The notes beneath the pieces were generated by a model. That model was not told the origin of the DNA, ran no database searches, and was given only the letters and a program-made list of their open reading frames with translations. A stretch of 64,000 nt of DNA from an archaeon. Lineage in GTDB: Archaea; Asgardarchaeota; Thorarchaeia; Thorarchaeales; Thorarchaeaceae. The stretch is taken from assembly GCA_024275415.1 (NCBI GenBank), contig JAJRZD010000059.1, positions 22,169-86,168 of the forward strand. The letters are read 5' to 3'. Within the stretch, counting starts at the first letter, position 1, and each line of letters starts with the position of its first letter. Below, piece by piece: positions 17,939 through 26,180 of the stretch. The position numbers and the translations under genes are program-made.

Positions 17939-18799
17939 CTAGTGCCAGTTAATAGCAGGCATCGGTCGCGGAGGGATCTTCCTGAAGTCGTGTTTAGGAT
18001 AACCCAATGCAAGAGCAGCTCTTAGTCCGTAGCCATCAGGGACGCCAAGGGATTCGGATATCTCCTTGTTATGATCTGCAATTCTGATGAAGAATCCGCT
18101 CATCGTAGTCCCGATTGAGAGAGAGCGAGCCAACAATCGGATATTGGCTATTGCAAGATAGGCATCAGCCTCGGCAAACTCCCTTTCGGGATTCAAGAAC
18201 AGCATCACTACTGGCGCATTAAAGAAGATTCGATCCCTTCCATCATTTCGCCAATCGCTGACTGTCCTATGAAGCTCTGGCAGAAACCTCTTGACCGTGT
18301 CATAAGCGTCTCTCTTTCTTGCAAGTTTTGAAATCGTACCCATAAATGGCCGTTCGACTAGCCTTGTTGTGGACTCGACCGCATCAATGGCTTGGTCTAC
18401 CAATCTGGTGAGTTTCTCACCTTGATAGACCTCAATGATCATCTCCCTCCTGTTATGAGCTGTTGGAGCAAGACTGGCAGCCTTTATGAGTGCCTGGAGT
18501 GTATCTTCGGGGATTCGTGTTTCCTTGAATCGTCTTATGCTTCGTAACGAAGCCATATCATGTATCAGTCGTTCTGATTCGATGGCTTCAGATGCAGCGG
18601 GTAGTTCGTCAGGATATGATTCATGGATAATGGCATTTCGTGGACAGATTGCCACACAGTGACCACATGTTGTACATGTTTCTGGTGATGTCACAACCGT
18701 TCTTTCACCTTCCAAGGTGAATACATTTCCAACGCAGACCTTCTCACACTGTCTGCACTTGCTACCTAAACAATTTTCGTCGATTGATATTTCTGTCAT
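17939..18799 (-). CDS. Ferredoxin-fused nitroreductase-family flavoprotein
   Basis: Residues 1-60 form a two-cluster ferredoxin-like domain (CLGSKCRQCEKVC and CTTCGHCVAICP). Residues 85-286 form an FMN-binding nitroreductase domain (SIRRFKETRIP, APTAHNRREMIIEV, LALGYPKHDF). Such fusions pass electrons from ferredoxin to an FMN-dependent reduction; the substrate is not known. The gene is divergent from a TrmB-type regulator 137 bases away, which is its most likely controller. Confidence 0.88.
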   Translation of the reverse strand: MTEISIDENCLGSKCRQCEKVCVGNVFTLEGERTVVTSPETCTTCGHCVAICPRNAIIHESYPDELPAASEAIESERLIHDMASLRSIRRFKETRIPEDTLQALIKAASLAPTAHNRREMIIEVYQGEKLTRLVDQAIDAVESTTRLVERPFMGTISKLARKRDAYDTVKRFLPELHRTVSDWRNDGRDRIFFNAPVVMLFLNPEREFAEADAYLAIANIRLLARSLSIGTTMSGFFIRIADHNKEISESLGVPDGYGLRAALALGYPKHDFRKIPPRPMPAINWH

Positions 18800-18913
18800 T
18801 CTATATCGCCTTGTGGACTCTTGGGAGGCACTCTAGATCCAGACTCTGCTAGTCAGAAACACCTCACCATACAGTTATGGATGAACCTAGTGTTTTTAAG
18901 GAAATTACTCACA

Positions 18914-18936
18914 TTTTCACAACTGAGAGTTGAAAA
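18914..18936 (+). promoter_or_regulatory. Imperfect palindrome abutting the trmB-like start codon
   Basis: TTTTCACAACT and AGTTGAAAA arms surround a GAG centre at 18914-18936 and end directly before the ATG at 18937. A TATA-like TTTTTAAGG lies just upstream near 18893. The arms are related but differ by a small deletion. The site could let the encoded regulator control itself and the divergent nitroreductase. Confidence 0.4.
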
Positions 18937-19737
18937 ATGGAAACACTGGAAGACCTCGGACTTACCAAATATGAGGCGCAGGTCTATCTTGCCTTACTAT
19001 CATCGGGGCTTGACACTGCGAGGAACCTATCATCAAAGTCACAAGTTCCCACGGGGAGGATATACGATGTTCTGCGGTCGCTTGTGAACAAACGACTGGT
19101 CATCAAGCAAGATTCACGGCCGTTGAAATATATGCCAGTTCAGCCACGGAATGCAGTAAAAACGCTTCTCCAGAGAAAAACTGAAGAATTGCAGACGCTC
19201 AAGGAAAAGGCAATCCTGATAGAAGAGCAATTGAATGTGTTCTCGAAGACAACTCCGGATGAGAGCCTCTTCTGGAGCGTCAGCATTGGGGAAGACTTGA
19301 ACTGCAATGGTCACAGGATAGCAGAGGCGGAAAAAGAGCTGCTTTGCTGTATCGAACTCGATTCAAAAAGATGTGACGAGTGCATACCAGATATGTTGCA
19401 TTTTCTTGAGATCAAATCTGAACTGGCGGAAAAAGGAGTCGATATGAAAATACTTGTGGGTGCTAGAGATGAAAAGATAATCAGGAATGATGTACTCCCA
19501 CATGCACTGCCATACTTGGAGCGGTTAAAACATGTGCCAATTCGGGTGACAGAAGCTGTTACCACAAGCTTTGATATCATTGATAAAGAGAAGGTCATTC
19601 TGTGGGTAAGAAACCCAACGAATCCTGATAGATATTTAGCAGCAATCTACATCTGGCAAAAGAAACTTGCTGACGAACTCAGAAACCGATTCAATGAGGT
19701 GTGGGAAACAGCAAGAGTGTTCCACATAGAAAAGTAA
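18937..19737 (+). CDS. TrmB-family transcriptional regulator
   Basis: The 266-residue protein begins with a winged helix-turn-helix of TrmB type (LGLTKYEAQVYLALLSSGLD, SQVPTGRIYDVLRSLVNKRL). A coiled coil follows at about residues 75-105, then a C-terminal phospholipase-D-like effector domain without a visible HKD catalytic motif. TrmB proteins bind sugars or other metabolites and repress or activate nearby genes. The divergent ferredoxin-nitroreductase is the obvious candidate target. Confidence 0.85.
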   Translation: METLEDLGLTKYEAQVYLALLSSGLDTARNLSSKSQVPTGRIYDVLRSLVNKRLVIKQDSRPLKYMPVQPRNAVKTLLQRKTEELQTLKEKAILIEEQLNVFSKTTPDESLFWSVSIGEDLNCNGHRIAEAEKELLCCIELDSKRCDECIPDMLHFLEIKSELAEKGVDMKILVGARDEKIIRNDVLPHALPYLERLKHVPIRVTEAVTTSFDIIDKEKVILWVRNPTNPDRYLAAIYIWQKKLADELRNRFNEVWETARVFHIEK

Positions 19738-20117
19738 AGAGATAAGAAAAGTCCGTTACAGGGATCTTCTTTCTCTTCTCGGTAGAGCTGAGTGCATCTG
19801 GTTTCGTTACAGATGGGTTGTCTGGTAGCCACGCGCCTCCGCCGATGGCAACCACCTTTCGTTTCGCCAAAAGGAGGATGACAACCACCGCAACCACAGC
19901 CCCTATCCCAGTATGTATTGGATTAAATGTTCTTATTAAATTGGCAGATGAAGGTTAAAGAATGTAAGTTTTGCAACAACGATAGCATGTTCTACTAAAA
20001 AACAACCACATTGCCTCTTTAGAAAGGGCTTGCTTGAGCCTAGTAGCATCATATATCCAAAAGCACGGCCCGTTCTGTATGAAAGGTAATTGACATAGCT
20101 CCTGTTGTACATCTGTA
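19738..20117. other. 380-base gap with a possible gene remnant
   Basis: On the minus strand, about 19740-19950 encodes a hydrophobic stretch ending in basic residues (GAVVAVVVILLLAKRK), like the C-terminal anchor of a secreted archaeal protein. The frame then runs into the 3' end of the trmB-like gene. No upstream domain is attached, so it may be the last fragment of a deleted surface-protein gene. Nothing else is recognisable. Confidence 0.3.
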
Positions 20118-20897
20118 CTACATCAGGATTCTATAGAACACATGATAGGACTGAGGATTTGAATATCCCAGCTTCAACGCGAGATGAATCGACTCCTCAT
20201 TGGCAGCATCCCAGTCTGGAACCAACCCACTTCTGAGAGATGATTCGATTAGCATCGCGCTGGCGCTTGTTGCCAACCCTTTTCTTTGAAACCTTGGTAG
20301 GGTGTTGACTTGGATCTCAAAACGTGTTCGAAAGGGAAAGCAAGTTCGAGCTAGACTGACCAAGTTACCATCGCGGAGGACGCCGAACCCAAAACCACGA
20401 TTCAAGAAATCATCGTATGAATTATAGAAGAGCAAGATGTCACCTAACAGACTTCGAGAAGACTGTTCAAGCAGCGCTAGGTCAAGTGGACGAATGACAT
20501 ACTCGGACGGCAGAGCTTCTTTCAATTCAATTATCCTTGAAAGATCTAGGGAGTCTGGATTCATCCGCGTTCTTCGTTGTTTGCGAAGCGACGATCCCCA
20601 TTCCTCCTTGAGGACTGATTCCCATCGCGTGTTAGGCACCATAAGAAGCCTCATCGGGGGGATTTCGTGAACTACCTCCCTTGCCTTTGCAGAGTTAGGG
20701 TCACCAGCAATGAAATTCATGACTCTGTAGCGGAACAGTACGATGTTCGGACTGGATGGTGAGTCCACGAACACTGTACCCAGCCCCATGTCCAACCACT
20801 GCAATGCCATGTTCTGGACATGGGAGAGTGACTCAAGAAGTTTGACTACTGGGCCACGGTCATCTTCTGTGTATTCAATCATCAGCCAAATCACCAA
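20118..20897 (-). CDS. GNAT acetyltransferase (PF12746-like)
   Basis: The 259-residue protein matches the GNAT_acetyltran group. The acetyl-CoA-binding region is VNTLPRFQRKGLATSASAML near residue 210, followed by WDAANEESIHLALKLGYSNPQSYHVFY. The N-terminal half is less conserved. Family members acetylate small molecules or peptides of unknown identity. The start used gives MVIWLMIEYTEDD; the second Met (MIEYTEDD) is as likely. The next gene upstream on the same strand, a TsaA-like protein, is 29 bases away, so they may share a transcript. Confidence 0.8.
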   Translation of the reverse strand: MVIWLMIEYTEDDRGPVVKLLESLSHVQNMALQWLDMGLGTVFVDSPSSPNIVLFRYRVMNFIAGDPNSAKAREVVHEIPPMRLLMVPNTRWESVLKEEWGSSLRKQRRTRMNPDSLDLSRIIELKEALPSEYVIRPLDLALLEQSSRSLLGDILLFYNSYDDFLNRGFGFGVLRDGNLVSLARTCFPFRTRFEIQVNTLPRFQRKGLATSASAMLIESSLRSGLVPDWDAANEESIHLALKLGYSNPQSYHVFYRILM

Positions 20898-20926
20898 CTG
20901 GAACTAGGCCAAGGGCCGGCTTGGAC

Positions 20927-21370
20927 TCAATCGAGCGGATGATCAGTATAGCGAGGGACGTTATTCTTGAGCCAGTCTGGCACTTTTGCCCTATCCACCT
21001 TATCGGAGAAGGGGATATACGGCTTGATGTCTACCACCGGCGTCCCATCAATCGCATCGATCTGGTCAATGAATATTCTATGAAGCTCGCTATCTATGCT
21101 GACTATCTTGACCGTCGTCATGCCAATAGGTGTAGGACGGCCAGGGGATCTACTTGCAAAGACGCCAGACAGGGGTGCACCCTCAATAGGTGGATAATTC
21201 TGGAGGTGCATGCGAGCCTCATCATTGTCCATACCGGTAATCCACCAGAGGACGATGATGTGTGAGAACTTGTCTAATTCCAATGTCCCAGGCCAATATG
21301 TGGGGTTCATCTGGATGTGAATTCCACCATCCTCGGGTTTAATAATATGTCCTATTGCCGTTGCTTTCAC
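20927..21370 (-). CDS. TsaA/TrmO-like tRNA N6-methyltransferase family protein
   Basis: The 147-residue protein has the single-domain TsaA (UPF0066) fold: IGHIIKPEDGGIHIQ, then LDKFSHIIVLWWITG, then GVFASRSPGRPTPIGMT and IDAIDGTPVVDIKPY. In bacteria TrmO adds the N6-methyl of m6t6A37 in threonine tRNAs using SAM. Archaeal members are shorter and lack the C-terminal extension, as here. A methyltransferase role is therefore likely but not shown for this branch. Confidence 0.88.
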   Translation of the reverse strand: MKATAIGHIIKPEDGGIHIQMNPTYWPGTLELDKFSHIIVLWWITGMDNDEARMHLQNYPPIEGAPLSGVFASRSPGRPTPIGMTTVKIVSIDSELHRIFIDQIDAIDGTPVVDIKPYIPFSDKVDRAKVPDWLKNNVPRYTDHPLD

Positions 21371-21493
21371 GAGTTCAACCTCTCAAGTAAATAGGTATAC
21401 AGATACATATGAGAGCTTAGGTCATACCACGAAAATAGGAGCTGGTACAGCAGCAATGGACATCCTTATTTATCCGAAAGGAAAGGACTCTTC

Positions 21494-21793
21494 GTGGTGC
21501 CATCAATGAGAATCAAGGCAGTTCTTCGAGATAACCAAATCTTAGGCATGGAACCAGGAAGCAAAGACCGGATTGTTGCAACGGCCATGAAGAACTTGGA
21601 CAGGATTGTTAGCCAGTCCAGCATCCTGAAGGTCATGGGCTTAAAGCAAGATGCAAGAGCGACCATGCTGGAGGCACTAAAGGATAAGGACATCCACATC
21701 TGGCTGGCAAATGAAGCCCAGCAAGATATCATATATCTGAGCAAGGAAGACCTACCTGATGACTTTGAGATTGCAGGATACAAGTGGCAATAG
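21494..21793 (+). CDS. Conserved-looking small protein, unknown
   Basis: From GTG 21494 the product is 99 residues; ATG 21506 (MRIKAVLRD) is an alternative and looks more natural. It is soluble, mixed alpha/beta, with a helix-rich middle (AMKNLDRIVSQSSILKVMGL) and a C-terminal strand region. No family is recognised. It is convergent with the TPR gene, with stops three bases apart. Confidence 0.5.
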   Translation: MVPSMRIKAVLRDNQILGMEPGSKDRIVATAMKNLDRIVSQSSILKVMGLKQDARATMLEALKDKDIHIWLANEAQQDIIYLSKEDLPDDFEIAGYKWQ

Positions 21794-21796
21794 CCA

Positions 21797-22531
21797 TTAG
21801 CTTGAACGCTCAATCTCGTTCATCGGTTCCTGTAAATAGGACGGCAATGGCAAGTTCAGGCGTTCAAATCGTTTCCGCACATCCCTTACTTCATAGATGA
21901 CGCGGGAAAGATCCTCTTCTACATCTTCAACGAGTGCTGTATCTGTTGTAGAACCAGCTAAAGTTTTCAATCGTTTCAAGATAATGTACTGCTCAATGAA
22001 GTAACTCGCTAAAGCAGTGAGTAAATCGCTATCAGCAGGATTGTCTACGAGACCAGAGGCAATATCATCTTCAACCCGTTGGAGCAAATACAGAAGAGGG
22101 TCGTATGCCTGACGTTCTTTTGGGAAATCCTTGATATGTTGTCGTGCGGCTCCCAATGCTTTCTCGGTGTTTCCTTCGTCGTACCACAGCCTGCAAAGAT
22201 CATCAAGGACTGTGTGACCCGGAGGACAATTCCTCAGGAACTCCGTAAAGAGGGCTTCTGCCTCATCGACCCGCAACGAGTTGTCGAGCATCCTTCCGAG
22301 TGAAGAAACCGCTCTCTCATGACAAGGGTTTCTTGCGATAATGTCACGGAGCATAACCTCTGCCTTGCTATCATGTCCCTTTCTAGAGAGAATGATGGCA
22401 AGCTCGGTTCGCAGGTCAAGGTTCGCAGAAGCGTCTTCCAGAGCTCTCCGGACGAGTTGCTCTGCTTTGTCCTCCTCGCACAAGACACAGAGTTCCTCTG
22501 CTCGCTCAATGACATCCTTTGGGTCTTGCAT
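21797..22531 (-). CDS. TPR-repeat protein
   Basis: The 244-residue all-helical protein carries about three tetratricopeptide-like units in residues 1-150 (AEQLVRRALEDASANLDLRTEL, DEAEALFTEFL, EKALGAARQHIKDFP). A charged helical C-terminal region follows (EDVEEDLSRVIYEVRDVRKRFE). TPR proteins bind other proteins; the partner is unknown. It is divergent from cysteinyl-tRNA synthetase. Confidence 0.75.
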   Translation of the reverse strand: MQDPKDVIERAEELCVLCEEDKAEQLVRRALEDASANLDLRTELAIILSRKGHDSKAEVMLRDIIARNPCHERAVSSLGRMLDNSLRVDEAEALFTEFLRNCPPGHTVLDDLCRLWYDEGNTEKALGAARQHIKDFPKERQAYDPLLYLLQRVEDDIASGLVDNPADSDLLTALASYFIEQYIILKRLKTLAGSTTDTALVEDVEEDLSRVIYEVRDVRKRFERLNLPLPSYLQEPMNEIERSS

Positions 22532-22698
22532 CCTTCCGCCTCGCCTGTTCGATGGATTATTTCCTTAAGAGGCTACGGGAGTCACTACGAGAGTTCCTAT
22601 CCAAGCTCTTATTTTCTGTTCTACATCCTATATCGAAGGCAATATTTACAGGCTTTTTTTTATTCTGAGCCTGCACTACACAGTCAGGGGAACCCATT

Positions 22699-24135
22699 AT
22701 GCTGAAGGTATACAACACTCTTTCCCGCTCGAAGGAAGAATTCGTGCCACTTGTCGAGAACCAAGTACGGATGTACGTGTGTGGTCCGACGGTCTATGAC
22801 TACCCGCACATCGGGAATGCCAGATCATTTGCGGTATTCGACACTATCAGGAGATACCTCGAGTACAAGGGATACCGAGTGTTCTATGTGACTAACTTCA
22901 CCGACATCGATGATAAGATGATCAACCGTGCCAACGAAGAAGGGATCAGTGTCCAAGAACTGGCTAGCAAGTATATCGCCGAGTATCTGGTCATCGCAAG
23001 GCAGTTGAACCTCAAGCCTGCAACAGTGAACCCCAGAGCAACAGAGCATATTGACGACATCATAGACATGGTGCAAAGAATCATCGAGAAAGGGTACGGC
23101 TATGTGGTGGATGGCGATGTCTATTTTGATGTCAGCGAATGGAAATCCTATGGGGTGCTTGCCAAGCTTGCCAGCGAGGATCTTGAGGCTGGTGCTCGTG
23201 TTGATATTGACGAGCGGAAACAGGATCCCCGCGACTTAGCATTGTGGAAAGCAGAGAAGCCAGGAGAACCCTCATGGGATAGCCCATGGGGAAAAGGTAG
23301 GCCTGGTTGGCATGCAGAGTGTTCGGTGATGGGCAAGTACTATCTCGGACTGCCATTCGATATCCATGGCGGCGGGCAGGATCTTACGTTCCCACATCAC
23401 GAAAACGAGATTGCCCAGTCAGCATCAGCATACGATGTCGAAACCCCTGTGAAGTACTGGTTACACAACGGATTCCTGACGATAGACTCCGAGAAGATGT
23501 CAAAGTCCGAAGGCAACTTCTTCACAGCTAGAGAGGTTCTAGACAACTATGAACACCAAGCTGTGAGGCTGTACCTGATCTCGGGTCAGTATCGCCAACC
23601 ACTGGATTACAATGCCAAGGCAATCAACCAAGCAATCCAGAGTCTGGAACGAATCCGTAATGCTGTGGATACAATTCGAGGCAGAATCCTAATCCTTGAG
23701 AGAAGTGGTGGACGAGTAGCCGAAGCTGACAAGAAGCTCAAAGAGGCGATTGACAAACTTCAGGAAGGCTTCGAAAAAGAGATGGATGACGATTTCAATA
23801 CCCCTGGGGCACTTGCAGAGGTCTTCACCTTCATCAAGGCTTCTAACACATTGACGCCAAAGGTCGGGAATACGGCTGTTCTTCGAGAGGCGCTTGCTGT
23901 GCTTTCCGAGTTCCTCATGATTCTGGGAATTGACCTTCAAGCCGAAGAAGGCGGACAGGATGCGGGCATCTCATCTGCGAAGCTGAGTGCCACCATTGAG
24001 CTTTTGCTAGAGATAAGAGAGCAGGCGAGAAAGAATAAAGATTGGGCCATGGCGGACCTTATCAGGGACAGGCTTGGAGAGATAGGGATAGAGGTCGCAG
24101 ACACAAAAGATGGTCCTACATGGAAGGTGAATTAA
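22699..24135 (+). CDS. cysS: Cysteinyl-tRNA synthetase
   Basis: The 478-residue class I synthetase has the HIGH motif in CGPTVYDYPHIGNARS near residue 28 and KMSKS in KMSKSEGNFFTAREVL near 266. Zinc ligands are provided by Cys in CGPTVYDY, WHAECSVMG and the His/Glu of PHHENEIAQS. The C-terminal DALR-type helical domain and tail (IRDRLGEIGIEVADTKDGPTW) complete the normal length. It charges tRNA-Cys with cysteine. Its presence indicates direct charging rather than only the SepRS/SepCysS route. The start is ATG 22699. Confidence 0.97.
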   Translation: MLKVYNTLSRSKEEFVPLVENQVRMYVCGPTVYDYPHIGNARSFAVFDTIRRYLEYKGYRVFYVTNFTDIDDKMINRANEEGISVQELASKYIAEYLVIARQLNLKPATVNPRATEHIDDIIDMVQRIIEKGYGYVVDGDVYFDVSEWKSYGVLAKLASEDLEAGARVDIDERKQDPRDLALWKAEKPGEPSWDSPWGKGRPGWHAECSVMGKYYLGLPFDIHGGGQDLTFPHHENEIAQSASAYDVETPVKYWLHNGFLTIDSEKMSKSEGNFFTAREVLDNYEHQAVRLYLISGQYRQPLDYNAKAINQAIQSLERIRNAVDTIRGRILILERSGGRVAEADKKLKEAIDKLQEGFEKEMDDDFNTPGALAEVFTFIKASNTLTPKVGNTAVLREALAVLSEFLMILGIDLQAEEGGQDAGISSAKLSATIELLLEIREQARKNKDWAMADLIRDRLGEIGIEVADTKDGPTWKVN

Positions 24136-24227
24136 GTATATTCCCATTAAAAACATAAGGTCAAAACAATATGTGATATTGCTCAATACTGGTAACCAAA
24201 TGAGATAGTGGATTTCGACACAGCCTG

Positions 24228-24677
24228 ATGGGATCTAAGAGACCGGTGACAACTGACATGAAAGGAATAATAGTCTTTGATGAGGCAGGGATTCCACTTG
24301 CCTCCATAGGATTCGAGAACCTTAAGGTCAATCCCGGCCTGTTCTCATCATTCATGTCAGCAATGCAGACCTTTGCCTGTAGCCTGTCAGGTGGCGAGGT
24401 GAAAGAACTCGAGTACGGGAATGTCAGAATCCTTCTTGGGCATGCCAGAGGGAATCAGGTCATAACTATCCATTCGATTGTTGACAATGATGCTGACTGG
24501 AACCATGGCACGGTGCTGGAGCTGATTGAGAGCAACGATTTCGCGTTGGATGACAACTTCCTTTCACTTCTACGCGAGCTTCTTTCAGATGCAAGAGTGT
24601 CCATTGAGGAAGCCAAACGCGGAATCAATGGCGTCAACATTTTTTCAGAAAGACACAAACCACCAATAGGCGAATGA
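24228..24677 (+). CDS. Longin/roadblock-like small protein
   Basis: The 149-residue protein shows the pattern KGIIVFDEAGIPLASIGFEN, then PGLFSSFMSAMQTFACSLSGG, then GNVRILLGHARGNQVITIHS. This is the strand-helix layout of longin and roadblock-like domains that work with small GTPases. Asgard archaea carry many such proteins. The assignment is by pattern only. ATG 24228 or 24258 could be the start. No GTPase gene is adjacent. Confidence 0.45.
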   Translation: MGSKRPVTTDMKGIIVFDEAGIPLASIGFENLKVNPGLFSSFMSAMQTFACSLSGGEVKELEYGNVRILLGHARGNQVITIHSIVDNDADWNHGTVLELIESNDFALDDNFLSLLRELLSDARVSIEEAKRGINGVNIFSERHKPPIGE

Positions 24678-24754
24678 CATTAACAAGCTGTCGGGTCATA
24701 GTTCGGAGAATTGTGGATCAATCCCCGAAAAGCAAGAACTGTGTTGCTCTTCAT

Positions 24755-24982
24755 TTATGGTGAAAGCACATCGTTGACCAACCGTTCCTCTATCGGCTTG
24801 AAGTCAAGATACTTCAGTACCACTCTTTCAATGAACCCATATCTGAATTCCTCGTCCTTGCTGATCAGGAGCTTACCTTTGATGACTTCATACTTGAAGA
24901 AGAGAGGTGCTTGATTTAGGACTCGGAGGTCAATCGGCAGTCCCACTTGGGCCTCGATCTCGATTCCCAGTTTCTCAATCAT
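24755..24982 (-). CDS. C-terminal half of an MNT-type nucleotidyltransferase, stand-alone
   Basis: This 75-residue product resembles the second half of MNT antitoxins: LPIDLRVLNQAPLFFKYEVI, KGKLLISKDEEFRYGF, and KYLDFKPIEERL. The N-terminal GS...SDxD active site is missing, and an in-frame TGA lies four codons before the ATG (one before an alternative GTG at 24991). The start has its own ribosome site (GGTGAG, four bases upstream), so it may still be expressed, or it may be the remnant of a lost toxin-antitoxin gene. No HEPN gene is adjacent. Confidence 0.55.
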   Translation of the reverse strand: MIEKLGIEIEAQVGLPIDLRVLNQAPLFFKYEVIKGKLLISKDEEFRYGFIERVVLKYLDFKPIEERLVNDVLSP

Positions 24983-25057
24983 AAATCTCACCCTTCAATT
25001 TCATGCCATTCAATCCTCTGATAATAAAGGGTCGGATTTCGATTCCGTTTCTTCAAA

Positions 25058-25234
25058 TTAGTTGAACACTCCAGCAAAGATAGCGGCGATGGTGAAGCTA
25101 ACCACACATAAGATAACATTGAGAATTGTAAGTCCATAATGCGTTCTTGCTTGGACTGCCTGCCATTTATCTCTAAATGCCGATAACCCCATACTTCTCC
25201 AAACATTTGTCCTGCTTTCTTGGTCAGAGGACAC
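25058..25234 (-). CDS. Very small single-span membrane protein
   Basis: A 58-codon frame from GTG 25234 to TAA at 25058 encodes a charged N-terminal half (SSDQESRTNVWRSMGLSAF) and one membrane helix at the C-terminus (YGLTILNVILCVVSFTIAA). A downstream ATG in frame gives 44 residues. There is no homology, and no clear ribosome site. It is one of three small membrane proteins in a row on this strand (25058-25897), which makes coding more believable. Confidence 0.4.
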   Translation of the reverse strand: MSSDQESRTNVWRSMGLSAFRDKWQAVQARTHYGLTILNVILCVVSFTIAAIFAGVFN

Positions 25235-25381
25235 TTCTCAACGATCGCTGAAGTTATTGAATTTGTTCCGGAGCCGCGCCATAGGAGTAATACACCTGTA
25301 AACAGAAATTCTAAGCCTATCTGCCAATTAGGAGCATTTGATGAATGTTTTTGGAGATGTGAGAGAGCAGATCCATAGTTC

Positions 25382-25747
25382 TTAGATGATTCCGGAAATA
25401 TCCCTTAACTTGCCCCAAATGGCAAAAGGGCAAAGCAGAAACAGACTAGCAAAAACCACAGCACGCTCTGCAATCAAATCGGGGTATTTGAACAAAAACA
25501 TCTGATGAACCAAATACCCTGCAATAGAAAACAAAAACCTCGCTACGGTAATGGAACCAAGCCAAAAGGTGTACCACTTAGCTCTCGACTCGCGACACAT
25601 GGATCCCATCCTCTTCGCAAAGGCACCGGATTCTGTCCCTTCTATGAACTCAGTTGTCTTATCAGTAACTTCGATTCCTAGGAATAGGAAAACGACTCCC
25701 AGTATCACAATGAGGTTGAACAGCGTAAAATCAGGCTGGACTTGCAT
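25382..25747 (-). CDS. Small membrane protein, unknown
   Basis: The 121-residue product has three hydrophobic segments (about residues 10-27, 62-82 and 93-110). A charged loop follows the first (EVTDKTTEFIEGTESGAFAKRM). A GGTGAG ribosome site lies just before the ATG, overlapping the end of the next small frame upstream. No family is recognised. Confidence 0.55.
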   Translation of the reverse strand: MQVQPDFTLFNLIVILGVVFLFLGIEVTDKTTEFIEGTESGAFAKRMGSMCRESRAKWYTFWLGSITVARFLFSIAGYLVHQMFLFKYPDLIAERAVVFASLFLLCPFAIWGKLRDISGII

Positions 25748-25753
25748 CTCACC

Positions 25754-25897
25754 TCAAGTCCTATAGGTATAGAAATGTGGGAAGAAGATGCCTGTGAATA
25801 CCAATCCCAACATGATAAAGATTACCCTTGTTGCCTTTGTGATAGCCAGAGCAGCTTTTATGGCGTCAACAGAAACTCGTAGAAAGAACCCGAGCAC
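25754..25897 (-). CDS. Very small membrane protein upstream of 25382-25747
   Basis: From GTG 25897 to TGA at 25754 a 47-residue product is encoded. It has an amphipathic basic first half (FFLRVSVDAIKAALAITKATR) and one membrane span (IFIMLGLVFTGIFF). Its stop lies six bases before the ATG of the next gene, a spacing typical of an operon. The start is uncertain because no ribosome site is visible. Confidence 0.4.
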   Translation of the reverse strand: MLGFFLRVSVDAIKAALAITKATRVIFIMLGLVFTGIFFPHFYTYRT

Positions 25898-26180
25898 TCG
25901 CGATAGTACAGCAGTGTGGACGAGGTACTAAGACTTGTGGTTTCCCTGACACGTTTCTGACCTCACAGAGTCACTCGATTGCCGTTCAATGGGAGCACAA
26001 CACTCTGGTGCACACATGTGCGCAAGAAACAATGAACGGTCACGATAACTGCATATATCCTGAAAGAAATGATCCATATCTGAGTGGCGATACTCAACAC
26101 ATTGCATCGATGAATTAGATACTAGTGGCGGACGTATTCAAGCTTCCTGTATTGTGTCTATTGTTGGACACACTGGAACT

